64,000 nt of DNA, taken from positions 62,001-126,000 of the forward strand of contig JACRLR010000034.1 of assembly GCA_016219645.1 (NCBI GenBank), in the 5' to 3' direction. Both the position numbers and the translations under genes were made by a program. Source of the DNA: Nitrospirota bacterium. GTDB lineage: Bacteria; Nitrospirota; Nitrospiria; Nitrospirales; Nitrospiraceae. This document shows, piece by piece, positions 7,464 to 15,800 of the stretch. The notes under the pieces were generated by a model that had not been told where the DNA came from, did no database searches, and saw nothing but the letters and a program-made list of their open reading frames with translations. Position 1 is the first letter of the stretch; each line of letters opens with the position of its first letter.

Positions 7464-8501
7464 TTAAAACACCGGTTCGGCAGAGGCGGCAGCGAACCCG
7501 TTTCGTGGGTTCCACGCCCGCATCTTCTTCCGGAGCCTCCGCGCGTCCTGACCGCTGGCCAGCAGCGCCAGGTGTTTTCCTCGCCATCGTTCCACCCCCT
7601 CGACGATTGTCGTGACCAACCACTTCTCCCCCGCCTCTGGATGGGCGCAGAGCAGCCCCAACATCGGGGACAAGCTCTTTTCGGCCCACCGTTTGACCTC
7701 CTCGATTTTCTTCACGGACGTCGCAATCACCAGACGCGCCCGCTGCATGCCTTCCGTGAGCGCTTTCCACCAGTCCAGCAAGGGCGCGTAATAGCGATCC
7801 TTGGGATCATCGGCCCTAGTACAGTCACGGAAATCCAAGGCACTGCGAAACACCCCGACGATATACTTTTGAAATTGGTCCTGATCGAGCCCGGAGAGGG
7901 CCATGCCCACCGCATCCGCGCGTTCTGCTTTCCACTCCATTTCCCACCGAATCCAGGTGCCCTCGACCGGCTTCTCTTTCGCCCGTTGTTCGGCGGCTTT
8001 GTCGTAGATGCGCAGATAGGTATCTGACTGACGGGACCCCATGCACAGGGTCTTCCCAGTGTCCAACCCGGATCCCAGATCCAGGCCTGAAATCAATCGG
8101 GATTGACGGAAGTGCGAGACACAATTCCCCGCCTTCACCGATGCATAGATGCGATCGACATCGATCACGCCGTTGCGGTCATCGAGGGCCACATCGATGC
8201 GTCCAAAATGTCCTTTGTTCTCACACACCCACGTCGCGATGTCGTGAAATTTCTGGTAGGTCCAGTCACTGATCAACTCTTGGGAGAGATCCACATGCAC
8301 TTCCCGCGGGGCCCAGGTGGCTGCCGTGCCGATCCGGCCTAATCCGCCACACCCTCCGCGGGAGAACCAGCCTTCCCGATAGCCAAGAAAGCCTTTTTTA
8401 TCCTTGATCCACTCCCCGCCAATCCGTGTCTTCACGTCTTCGACGGTGGAGTCCGGCACGGTGAAGCGAAACCACCCGAGTACACATGTCCAGACACTCA
8501 T
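7464..8501 (-). CDS. replication initiation protein (Rep_trans family, pII-like)
   Basis: A 345-residue rolling-circle initiator that would nick the phage double-stranded form. Family signatures can be read: RIDVALDD at residues 101-108 and YLRIYDK at 162-168, both characteristic of the Rep_trans/replication initiation factor family of inoviruses and some conjugative elements. AGGAGGG lies 5 bases before ATG 8501. It is the first large gene of the phage operon; two perfect hairpins lie 34 bp upstream and could include the nick site. Confidence 0.88.
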   Translation of the reverse strand: MSVWTCVLGWFRFTVPDSTVEDVKTRIGGEWIKDKKGFLGYREGWFSRGGCGGLGRIGTAATWAPREVHVDLSQELISDWTYQKFHDIATWVCENKGHFGRIDVALDDRNGVIDVDRIYASVKAGNCVSHFRQSRLISGLDLGSGLDTGKTLCMGSRQSDTYLRIYDKAAEQRAKEKPVEGTWIRWEMEWKAERADAVGMALSGLDQDQFQKYIVGVFRSALDFRDCTRADDPKDRYYAPLLDWWKALTEGMQRARLVIATSVKKIEEVKRWAEKSLSPMLGLLCAHPEAGEKWLVTTIVEGVERWRGKHLALLASGQDARRLRKKMRAWNPRNGFAAASAEPVF

Positions 8502-8534
8502 GAAACCCTCCTATACGGTGCCCCTAGAAATTCC

Positions 8535-8598
8535 GCCCCCGTTTTACCGAACGGGGGCTTTTTCGTGCGCGCCGCCGGCCTTGGCCGGCGGTCGCGCG
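8535..8598. promoter_or_regulatory. tandem perfect hairpins upstream of rep
   Basis: Hairpin 1 pairs GCCCCCGTT (8535-8543) with AACGGGGGC (8550-8558) around a 6-base loop and is followed by TTTTT on the plus strand, as in a rho-independent terminator read rightward. Hairpin 2 pairs CCGCCGGCC (8572-8580) with GGCCGGCGG (8583-8591), with more GC pairing outside. Filamentous phages keep replication origins and packaging signals as hairpin clusters beside gene II, so this is a candidate origin or packaging signal as well as a terminator. Confidence 0.5.
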
Positions 8599-8786
8599 CG
8601 GCGTGGCCTCATCGTGACGAGACCTCGTTCCAGCAAGATTTGACGGATGCGCTCCACATCGAAGCGCAGCATTTTCTGAAATCGATACCCGGGGATGAGA
8701 CCGTCCCAATAGGCTCGACGAATGGATTGCGTACTTACGCCAAGTTCCTGAGCCAGCTCCTTCACCGACAACAACGTGGGTTTCAT
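8544..8786 (-). CDS. helix-turn-helix DNA-binding protein
   Basis: An 80-residue protein from ATG 8786, ribosome site AAAGGACACG. It begins MKPTLLSVKELAQELGVSTQ and continues with an excisionase/MerR-type winged helix (RRAYWDGLIPGYRF, LRFDVERIRQIL). The C-terminus is basic, and its gene 3' end contains the GC-rich hairpin. It sits directly upstream of rep and probably controls phage gene expression, binding near the repeated dodecamers upstream of its own start. Confidence 0.75.
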   Translation of the reverse strand: MKPTLLSVKELAQELGVSTQSIRRAYWDGLIPGYRFQKMLRFDVERIRQILLERGLVTMRPRRARPPAKAGGAHEKAPVR

Positions 8787-8859
8787 TCGTGTCCTTTCTT
8801 TCGTTGATGCGCATAACGGTGCCGACCATACCGTCCTGCGTAGATCAAGGGAATTAGTC

Positions 8860-8891
8860 AGATGTATCCAGATGTGATCAGATGTATCCAG
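8860..8891. promoter_or_regulatory. repeated dodecamer, candidate regulator site
   Basis: AGATGTATCCAG occurs twice in 32 bp (8860-8871 and 8880-8891), separated by the related ATGTGATC. The repeats lie between the two small helix-turn-helix genes, 74 bp upstream of the first one's start, and overlap the end of the other gene. Position and spacing suggest a regulator or Rep binding site. The exact copies are visible; the function is inferred. Confidence 0.4.
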
Positions 8892-9021
8892 GTGCAACAG
8901 CGAGAGAGCAAGGAGGCATCAGAACGGGGATCTCCTCCTTTCGAGAGGACCGCTGGATCGACTTCGAGCTCATGCGGAGTTCCGCTGCCAATTTCTTCAT
9001 CGTGAGCAAATCCTGTTTCAT
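8878..9021 (-). CDS. short, probably truncated helix-turn-helix protein
   Basis: ATG 9021 with AAAGGA upstream opens a 47-residue frame beginning MKQDLLTMKKLAAELRMSSK and reaching KEEIPVLMPP before a divergent tail ending at TGA 8878. The start matches the excisionase-type winged helix of the neighbouring gene, but the second half of that domain is missing. It is either a truncated paralogue or a minimal regulator. The stop lies inside the repeated dodecamers. Confidence 0.5.
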   Translation of the reverse strand: MKQDLLTMKKLAAELRMSSKSIQRSSRKEEIPVLMPPCSLAVAPGYI

Positions 9022-9240
9022 GCCCAATCCTTTCTCCCGGTGCGGCCAAGCAAGGCGCTGACCATACCGATGTGAGATGATGGTGGGAAGTGCACTGCTT
9101 AGGCCTGCTTTGGACAGTTAAGGACTCTTAGAGACAACTGTCACGAAGCAACCCGAAGGAATGTAACTGCGGCAGTACACAGATAGAAATTCTGACTGTT
9201 ACGTAAGAAGGGCGAGCAGGGTTCTGGCTAGGTATCGAGC

Positions 9241-9262
9241 GCGCAAAGTGGATAATTTGCGC
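9241..9262. promoter_or_regulatory. inverted repeat upstream of the helicase gene
   Basis: GCGCAAA and TTTGCGC form a perfect 7-bp inverted repeat with an 8-base spacer, about 165 bp before the helicase start. The region 9022-9427 otherwise holds no gene. It could be an operator for the restriction-like operon or a structural remnant at the phage/cargo junction. Confidence 0.35.
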
Positions 9263-9353
9263 AAAACAAGCGTTTCTCTACGTGTCAATCCCGGCAGGAT
9301 TGAACGTAAGTGAGTGGGGATGAATGGTTTCCTTCCAGGGCTACTTCCTTCCC

Positions 9354-9389
9354 AGTTGGGATGCTTTCTCGCAGGAAAAGGGGTATTCT
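9354..9389 (+). repeat. 36-bp repeat shared with the chromosome at 37121-37156
   Basis: The stretch starting AGTTGGGATGCTTTCTCGCA matches 37121-37156 at 35 of 36 positions, in the same orientation. One copy lies inside the island just before the helicase gene, the other outside it, 234 bp past attR and just before the symporter gene. Both fall in leader DNA immediately upstream of a coding region. Confidence 0.7.
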
Positions 9390-9427
9390 GCGGCGGAAAT
9401 CTCCCAGAGCAAACGCGAGAAGAAAGT

Positions 9428-12400
9428 ATGCCAAGAATCTTCGACAACATCGAACGGTCCCTCCTTCCTGCGCTCCGAGACACTATCCAGCTAGCGAATC
9501 GTGCCGACTTCTGCGTTGGCTACTTCAATCTTCGCGGCTGGAAGGCAATTGATGGCCTGATTGACAAATGGGCAGGCGGAGCTGGTCAGCAGTGTCGCCT
9601 TCTCGTCGGTATGCAGCGGCTCCCGCAGGACGAGCTTCGCACAGCCTACAGCCTGCTGCCAAAGGGAGATCAAATAAGCAACCAGGCCGTTATTCAGCTG
9701 AAGCGTCGCTTAGCGCAAGAGTTCCGTGTCCAGCTGTCCTTCGGTGCCCCCACCGACAAAGATGAAGCAGGCCTGCGTCGCCTCTCAGCTCAACTCAAGG
9801 CTGGCAAAGTCGTTGTGAAGCTCTTCCTGGGCCATACGCTCCATGCCAAGCTCTATCTTTGCTTCCGCCCAGACCCTAACAACCCCATCACCGGGTTTGT
9901 TGGGTCCAGCAACCTCACATTTGCGGGATTGTCCCATCAAGGCGAACTCAACGTAGATGTGCTTGACCACGACGCGACGGAAAAACTCGCACACTGGTTT
10001 GAAGACCGTTGGACCGACCATTGGTGCGTGGATATCACCAAAGAGCTTATCCAGGTCATTGATGAAAGTTGGGCACGCGAAGAGGTACTTCCGCCCTATC
10101 ATATTTACGTGAAAATGGCGTACCACCTGGCAGCGGAGGCGAGGGCGGGCCTTTCAGAATTTACGATCCCGACAGATATGCGTAGCACCCTGCTTGAATT
10201 TCAATCCGCTGCAGTTCGAATTGCGGCGCGCCATCTAGACAAGCGCGGAGGTGTCATCCTCGGCGATGTCGTCGGTCTTGGCAAAACCCTCATGGCCACT
10301 ACGCTGGCCCGCGTGTTTCAGGATCCGCCGCGTTCTCTTGAAACGCTCATCCTCTGTCCGAAAAATCTGGTCGGCATGTGGGAACACTACGTCCATCACT
10401 ACCGTCTAATCGCCAAGATCATTTCCATCACGCAGACGCAGAACAGCCTTCCGGACCTCCGCCGCTATCGCGTAGTCATCATCGACGAGAGCCACAACTT
10501 ACGGAATCGTGAGGGTAAACGCTGGGCTGTTATTCGCGACTACATTTCACGCAACGCCAGTAAGTGCATTCTTCTTTCTGCCACCCCATACAATAAAGCG
10601 TACCTCGATCTCGCCAACCAACTTCGGCTCTTCCTTGACCCCGAGGCTATCGTCGGCGTTCGGCCCGAAGAATACCTGCGCCAAGACTGCGATGGGCGGC
10701 CCGATGAGTTCACCCGTCGCCACCAGTGCCCGGTAAATTGCCTCTCCGCATTTGAGAAAAGCGTACACGCCGATGACTGGCGTGAGCTGATGCGCCTATT
10801 CATGGTCCGCCGCACCCGCAGCTTCGTCGAGCGCAACTATGCCTTCACCGAGTGTCCCGCGTGTGCCACGGTAGTGCTTCCTACTCAGGACAAGTGTCCG
10901 AACTGCGAACGCCACAAGACCAACGAAGACCGCCGCTTCCTTATCCTTGAAGGTGGTACCCGTTTCCACTTTCCCAAACGCCAACCGAAGGCACTCACCT
11001 TCCGCATCCGCGATAATGACCCGAATGACCAATATGCGAGGCTGTACTCTGACCGCGTGGTGGACACCATCCGTCTTCTGCATCTCCCGCGCTACGGTCT
11101 CGCTAATTATTTGATGCCGACCCCGGACACTCCACCGGGCTCTGATGAAGCCGAGGTGATGGCCAACCTTTCGCGCGCAGGCAAACGTCTCATCGGTTTC
11201 TGCCGAACAAATTTCTTCAAGCGCCTTGAAAGCAGCGGCCATTCGTTTCTCCTTTCCGTTCGCCGCCATATCCAGCGCAATTTCATCTATCTCCACGCAC
11301 TGGAGAATGGCTTGCCTCTACCGGTTGGTACGCAAGACTCCGCCTTATTTGACACCCGCGCTGATGACCAGGACAGCGATAGCTCTCTATTCGGTACAGA
11401 TGGCGATGGGTCTTTACATCTCATCGAAGAACCCATCAATTCCCTTAACGGTTTTGCTGCTGCAGGCGCCAACGGTTATGAGGTCCTTCGTGCGGAGCAC
11501 GGTCGTTTGTTTGACTGGCTGCGCCCCAATCTATTTATCGAAGACCTAGCTAAGCATCTTCGGCAGGATGCCGAGCGGCTTTTTTCCGTTCTAGAGCTCG
11601 CGGGTGAATGGCAGCCAGACCTGGACAATAAGCTGGCTGAACTTCACAAGCTTCTCGTCAAGAAACATCCAAGACAGAAAGTCCTCGTCTTCTCCCAGTT
11701 TGCTGACACAGTCAGGTTTCTGGCCACGCAACTAAAGACGAGAGGCCTCAAGGATATGGCTGGCGTCACTGGCGATACCGATAACCCCGCCAAGTTAGTA
11801 TGGCGATTCAGTCCGGACAGCAACGATGCCCGAGACAAAGTTCCATCCGCTGATGAATTGCGCGTCCTGGTTGCGACCGATGTGCTCAGTGAAGGCCAAA
11901 ATCTCCAGGATGCCGCCATCGTGGTGAACTTTGACTTGCCGTGGGCCATCATCCGACTGATCCAACGAGCTGGCCGTGTGGACCGGATCGGACAAAAGGC
12001 CGAACAAATTCTGTGCTACTCCTTCATGCCAGCCGATGGCATTGAGCGGCTCATTCGGCTACGCTCACGCGTGCGTCAGCGCCTTCAAGAAAATGCTGAG
12101 GTCGTAGGCACCGATGAAACATTTTTTGAGGATGAAACACACGACAGTCTTATTCGTGATCTCTTCACCGAAAAATCTGGCAGCCTTGACGATCCCGAGG
12201 ACAATGAAGTAGACCTCGCCTCGCTGGCCTACCAAATCTGGAAGAACGCTTGTGACACCGATCCGACACTGAAGAAAAGAATCTCCGATCTCCCCAACGT
12301 GGTCTTTTCCACAAAGGGGCTTTCCGCCGTCGGACCCAAGCACGTTGGCGAAGGCGGGGCCAAATCGGAGCCTGGCGTCATGGTGTATGCCCACACAGCT

Positions 12401-12895
12401 GATGGCAACGACGCCCTGGCCTGGGTGGACGAAGAAGGCCGCACGGTGACCGAGAGCCAACATGAGATACTCCGTGCCGCCGCATGTGAGCCGAACACGT
12501 CTGCGCTCCCGCGTCTGGCGAATCACCACCCGCTTGTGCAAAAGGCCGTCACGAGCATCCAGACCGAACACATCACCACTGGTGGCCAGCTTGGCAAACC
12601 ATCGAGTGCCCGCCGCCGCGTGTATGAACGGCTCAAGGATTACGCAGCCCAGGTAAAAGACAGTCTGTTCGACATTAAGCCGCTCCATCACGCGATAGAC
12701 ACGATCTACGACGCGCCGCTCACAGAAGCCACGCGTGACATACTCAACCGCGAGCTTCGCGCGGGCATTACAGACGGGAAGCTCGTCGATCTCGTCCTAT
12801 CACTACATGAGGAAGATCGGCTTTGCATGCCAAAGGAGGATGTTGAAGCCCGCGAACCCATGATTATTTGCTCACTTGGAATTCGGAAAGACTAA
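9428..12895 (+). CDS. PLD nuclease - SNF2-type helicase fusion
   Basis: A 1155-residue protein. Residues about 10-190 are a phospholipase D-like nuclease domain with one HKD-type motif (HAKLYLCF, then GSSNLTFAGL). A superfamily 2 helicase follows: GDVVGLGKT (Walker A, about 280), IIDESHN (about 353), LLSATPYN (about 385), a CPAC-x10-CPNC zinc knuckle inserted near 476, and QRAGRVDRIGQ (motif VI, about 850). The start at 9428 has GAGAAGAAAGT upstream; the frame opens earlier at 9314, but that part is repeat DNA. It is followed 3 bases later by an adenine methylase. The pair is a likely anti-phage module in which methylation marks self and the helicase/nuclease attacks foreign DNA. Confidence 0.88.
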   Translation: MPRIFDNIERSLLPALRDTIQLANRADFCVGYFNLRGWKAIDGLIDKWAGGAGQQCRLLVGMQRLPQDELRTAYSLLPKGDQISNQAVIQLKRRLAQEFRVQLSFGAPTDKDEAGLRRLSAQLKAGKVVVKLFLGHTLHAKLYLCFRPDPNNPITGFVGSSNLTFAGLSHQGELNVDVLDHDATEKLAHWFEDRWTDHWCVDITKELIQVIDESWAREEVLPPYHIYVKMAYHLAAEARAGLSEFTIPTDMRSTLLEFQSAAVRIAARHLDKRGGVILGDVVGLGKTLMATTLARVFQDPPRSLETLILCPKNLVGMWEHYVHHYRLIAKIISITQTQNSLPDLRRYRVVIIDESHNLRNREGKRWAVIRDYISRNASKCILLSATPYNKAYLDLANQLRLFLDPEAIVGVRPEEYLRQDCDGRPDEFTRRHQCPVNCLSAFEKSVHADDWRELMRLFMVRRTRSFVERNYAFTECPACATVVLPTQDKCPNCERHKTNEDRRFLILEGGTRFHFPKRQPKALTFRIRDNDPNDQYARLYSDRVVDTIRLLHLPRYGLANYLMPTPDTPPGSDEAEVMANLSRAGKRLIGFCRTNFFKRLESSGHSFLLSVRRHIQRNFIYLHALENGLPLPVGTQDSALFDTRADDQDSDSSLFGTDGDGSLHLIEEPINSLNGFAAAGANGYEVLRAEHGRLFDWLRPNLFIEDLAKHLRQDAERLFSVLELAGEWQPDLDNKLAELHKLLVKKHPRQKVLVFSQFADTVRFLATQLKTRGLKDMAGVTGDTDNPAKLVWRFSPDSNDARDKVPSADELRVLVATDVLSEGQNLQDAAIVVNFDLPWAIIRLIQRAGRVDRIGQKAEQILCYSFMPADGIERLIRLRSRVRQRLQENAEVVGTDETFFEDETHDSLIRDLFTEKSGSLDDPEDNEVDLASLAYQIWKNACDTDPTLKKRISDLPNVVFSTKGLSAVGPKHVGEGGAKSEPGVMVYAHTADGNDALAWVDEEGRTVTESQHEILRAAACEPNTSALPRLANHHPLVQKAVTSIQTEHITTGGQLGKPSSARRRVYERLKDYAAQVKDSLFDIKPLHHAIDTIYDAPLTEATRDILNRELRAGITDGKLVDLVLSLHEEDRLCMPKEDVEAREPMIICSLGIRKD

Positions 12896-12898
12896 CGT

Positions 12899-15800
12899 AT
12901 GCCTTTCGACTTTTCTCGCGGTCGTCTCCTGTTACAAACTGGCGATCTTGGCAAGCTCTTTGTTGAGGGGCTTGGCTGGGAACCCAGCCGCAAGAAACTC
13001 ACGCTCCGCATCTCTGAGCGCGACTATGCATTCTCCGCCATCGCGGAGAAACGCGGCTTCACGGTGTGGCTTTGTGAGAGTCCTGATGGCCAGCTACCTG
13101 GCCATACCACCCGGCTGAAGCTCGACCGCGCCCTCACCCAAACCAGCTTCGAACATCTCATTTTGTTTACGAGTGGGGACCGCTCGCGGCAGTCGTGGAT
13201 GTGGGTTCGCCGAGAAACAGGCAAGCCCTTGAGTGCCCGCACGCATGAGTTCACCCGCGGCCAGTCCGGTGACTCACTCCTTCAGAAATTGCAAATTCTC
13301 TACGTTTCACTCGAAGAAGAAGAAAACGGGGAACTGTCCACCATCGCCATTGCTGGGCGTGCTCGCGCTGCGTTCGACATCGAGCGCGTCACCAGAGTCT
13401 TCTACCGTGACTTCGACACGCAGCGGAAAGCCTTCCTCAAGTTCATTGATGGCATTGGCGAGGTGGCCGACCGCGAATGGTATGCGTCCGTCATGCTCAA
13501 CCGCATGATGTTCGTCTATTTCATCCAGCGTAAGGGTTTCCTCGACGCCGATCCCGATTACCTCCGCCAACGCCTCCAACGTTGTCAGCAGGAGAAGGGT
13601 AAGGACAAGTTCTACACCTTCTACCGCTACTTCCTGCTACGTCTGTTCCACGAAGGCTTCGGCAAACGTCGCAAGGATCGCGCGCCTGACCTAGAAAAAC
13701 TGCTCGGCAACATTCCGTATCTGAACGGTGGCCTGTTCGACGTGCACGAACTCGAAAAGCCCGAGCGTTACGGCAAAGACATTCAGATTCCCGACAAAGC
13801 CTTCGAACGCATCTTTGATTACTTCGATCAATACCAGTGGCATCTCGACGAACGCCCGCTCCGCAACGACAAAGAGATCAATCCCGATGTCCTCGGCTAC
13901 ATCTTCGAGAAATACATCAACCAGAAACAAATGGGGGCGTATTACACGAAGGAGGACATCACCGAATATATCAGCAAGAACACCGTCCTTCCGTTCCTTT
14001 TCGATGATGCCCGCGCCGAGTGTAAGGTGGCCTTTGAAAATTCTAACGGACCGACCGTCTGGGATTTGCTCCGTGACAATCCTGATCGATACATCTATCC
14101 CGCTATTCGCCACGGTCTCTCTTGGAAATACATCCCCGACCACCCAGCCAAAGGCGAACCACTGGCCAAGCCCTTGGACCTCCCGGCTGAGGTCGCCGTT
14201 GGCTTCGACGCCACCAAGCCCAATTTGATCGAACGCCGCAAGGCGTGGAACAAAGCCGCGCCCGACACGTATGCCTTGCCCACCGAAATCTGGCGTGAAG
14301 TCATTGCCCGTCGGCAGCGTTACGAGGACGTCAGAAAGAAACTCACCGCTGGCGAGGTACGCGACATCAACGACCTAATCACCCTGAACCTCGACATCCG
14401 ACAGTTCGCCCAGGACGTGATCGCCAGCACTGAAGGTCCCGAACTGCTCCGCGCATTCTGGCACGCCATCGAGAAGGTGACCATTCTCGACCCGACGTGC
14501 GGCTCCGGAGCATTCCTGTTCGCCTCACTCAACATTCTAGAGCCTCTGTACGAAGCTTGCCTCGACCGTATGGAGTCTTTTGTTGCCGATCTCGACCGCT
14601 CAGGCGAGAAACACCCGCCCCAGAAGTATTCCGACTTCCTAAACATACTGGAACGGGTCGCCGCACACCCCAACCGCCACTACTTCATCTTTAAAAGCAT
14701 CATCCTCAACAACCTCTTCGGCGTGGATATCATGGAAGAGGCGGTGGAAATTTGTAAGCTGCGTCTGTTCTTAAAACTCGCCTCTCAGGTCGAGCCGGAC
14801 ACCGCCCGCGACAACCTCGGTATCGAGCCGCTGCCGGACATTGATTTCAACATCCGTGCCGGCAACACCCTTGTTGGCTACGCCACCTACGACGAAGTCG
14901 AGCGCGCTGTCACCAGCACGCTGGACTTCGACAACGCGATGGAAAAAATCTCCGTCAAAGCCGCCGATCTCCAGCAGACCTTCGACAAATTCCGCCAACT
15001 CCAGACCGAAGGTGATGGCTTAGTGCCTGCCGCCGACAAACAGGCGCTCCAGAATCGGCTCAAGGCACTGGAAGACGAACTCAACCGCCACCTTGCCGGC
15101 GAATACGATGTGAAGGTGAGCGACAAGGATGCCTACGCCAAATGGGTAAAATCCCACCAACCGTTCCACTGGTTCATCCAGTTCTACGGCATCCTCCATA
15201 TTGGTGGATTTGATGTCATTATCGGCAATCCGCCGTACGTAGAATATCGCAAGCTTGAGAAATCCTACCGCCTGCAGAACGGGAGATACTCGACAGAGGA
15301 ATGCGGCAACTTACTCGCCTTTGTCACCGAGAGGAGTTTGGCTCTTCTAGCCCGATCAGGCCGATCAGGCTTGGTGCTGTTAGTCTCGACATTCACGACC
15401 GAGCGGATGCGAAAACTGCAGGAGTTAATACTGCGAGAGTGTTACAGCTCATGGGTCAGCAACTTTGCCTGGCGTCCATCCAAGCTATTCGCAGGATGCA
15501 ACACAATCAATTCGATTTTTCTCGGTGCAAAGGGAAAACTAACAAACCAGGCTCATACCTATTCCACTAAATATTTAAAGTGGACCGCTGAGGAGCGAGA
15601 CTTTCTGTTTCCCCTCTTAGTTTACGGTGAATCGACCCAGCTCAGAATTCCCGGTTCATTCCCAAAAATAGCATCCACGAATGATGCAGCCATATTGAAC
15701 AAGATCAGTTCACAAGGGAGTGCGCTCTCGCAGCTCTTTTCAGGAGTGCATGGGAGAAACGGGCTTTTCTATTTCCGTGGCATGCTCTACTGGATAAAAG

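Larger units (their letters stand above)
3464..9021 (-). mobile_element. inovirus (filamentous phage) gene block
   Basis: In transcription order (right to left) this block holds two small helix-turn-helix genes, a Rep_trans replication initiator, a possible tiny ORF, an ssDNA-binding protein, a 31-residue membrane peptide, a Thr-rich pIII-like protein, a pVI-like protein, a ribbon-helix-helix-like protein, Zot/pI, a 35-residue membrane peptide and two pVIII-like coat proteins. Genes are packed with 4-16 bp overlaps, and both order and sizes match filamentous phage genomes. No pIV secretin is present, so export would have to use a host secretin, as in many known inoviruses. The phage's own boundaries are not visible; the integrase at 1319-2413 may belong to it. 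Confidence 0.88.

Noticed and set aside
9022..9310. Third att copy at the phage/cargo junction, which would show separate integration of the phage
   Set aside because: I looked for the tRNA-Lys 3' end (GGTTCGACCCCTACACGG) here and found none; only the two copies at 1267 and 36840 exist.
9314..9427. N-terminal extension of the helicase frame starting at 9314
   Set aside because: This DNA is largely the 36-bp leader repeat shared with 37121; a better start with ribosome site lies at 9428 and matches the PLD domain start.
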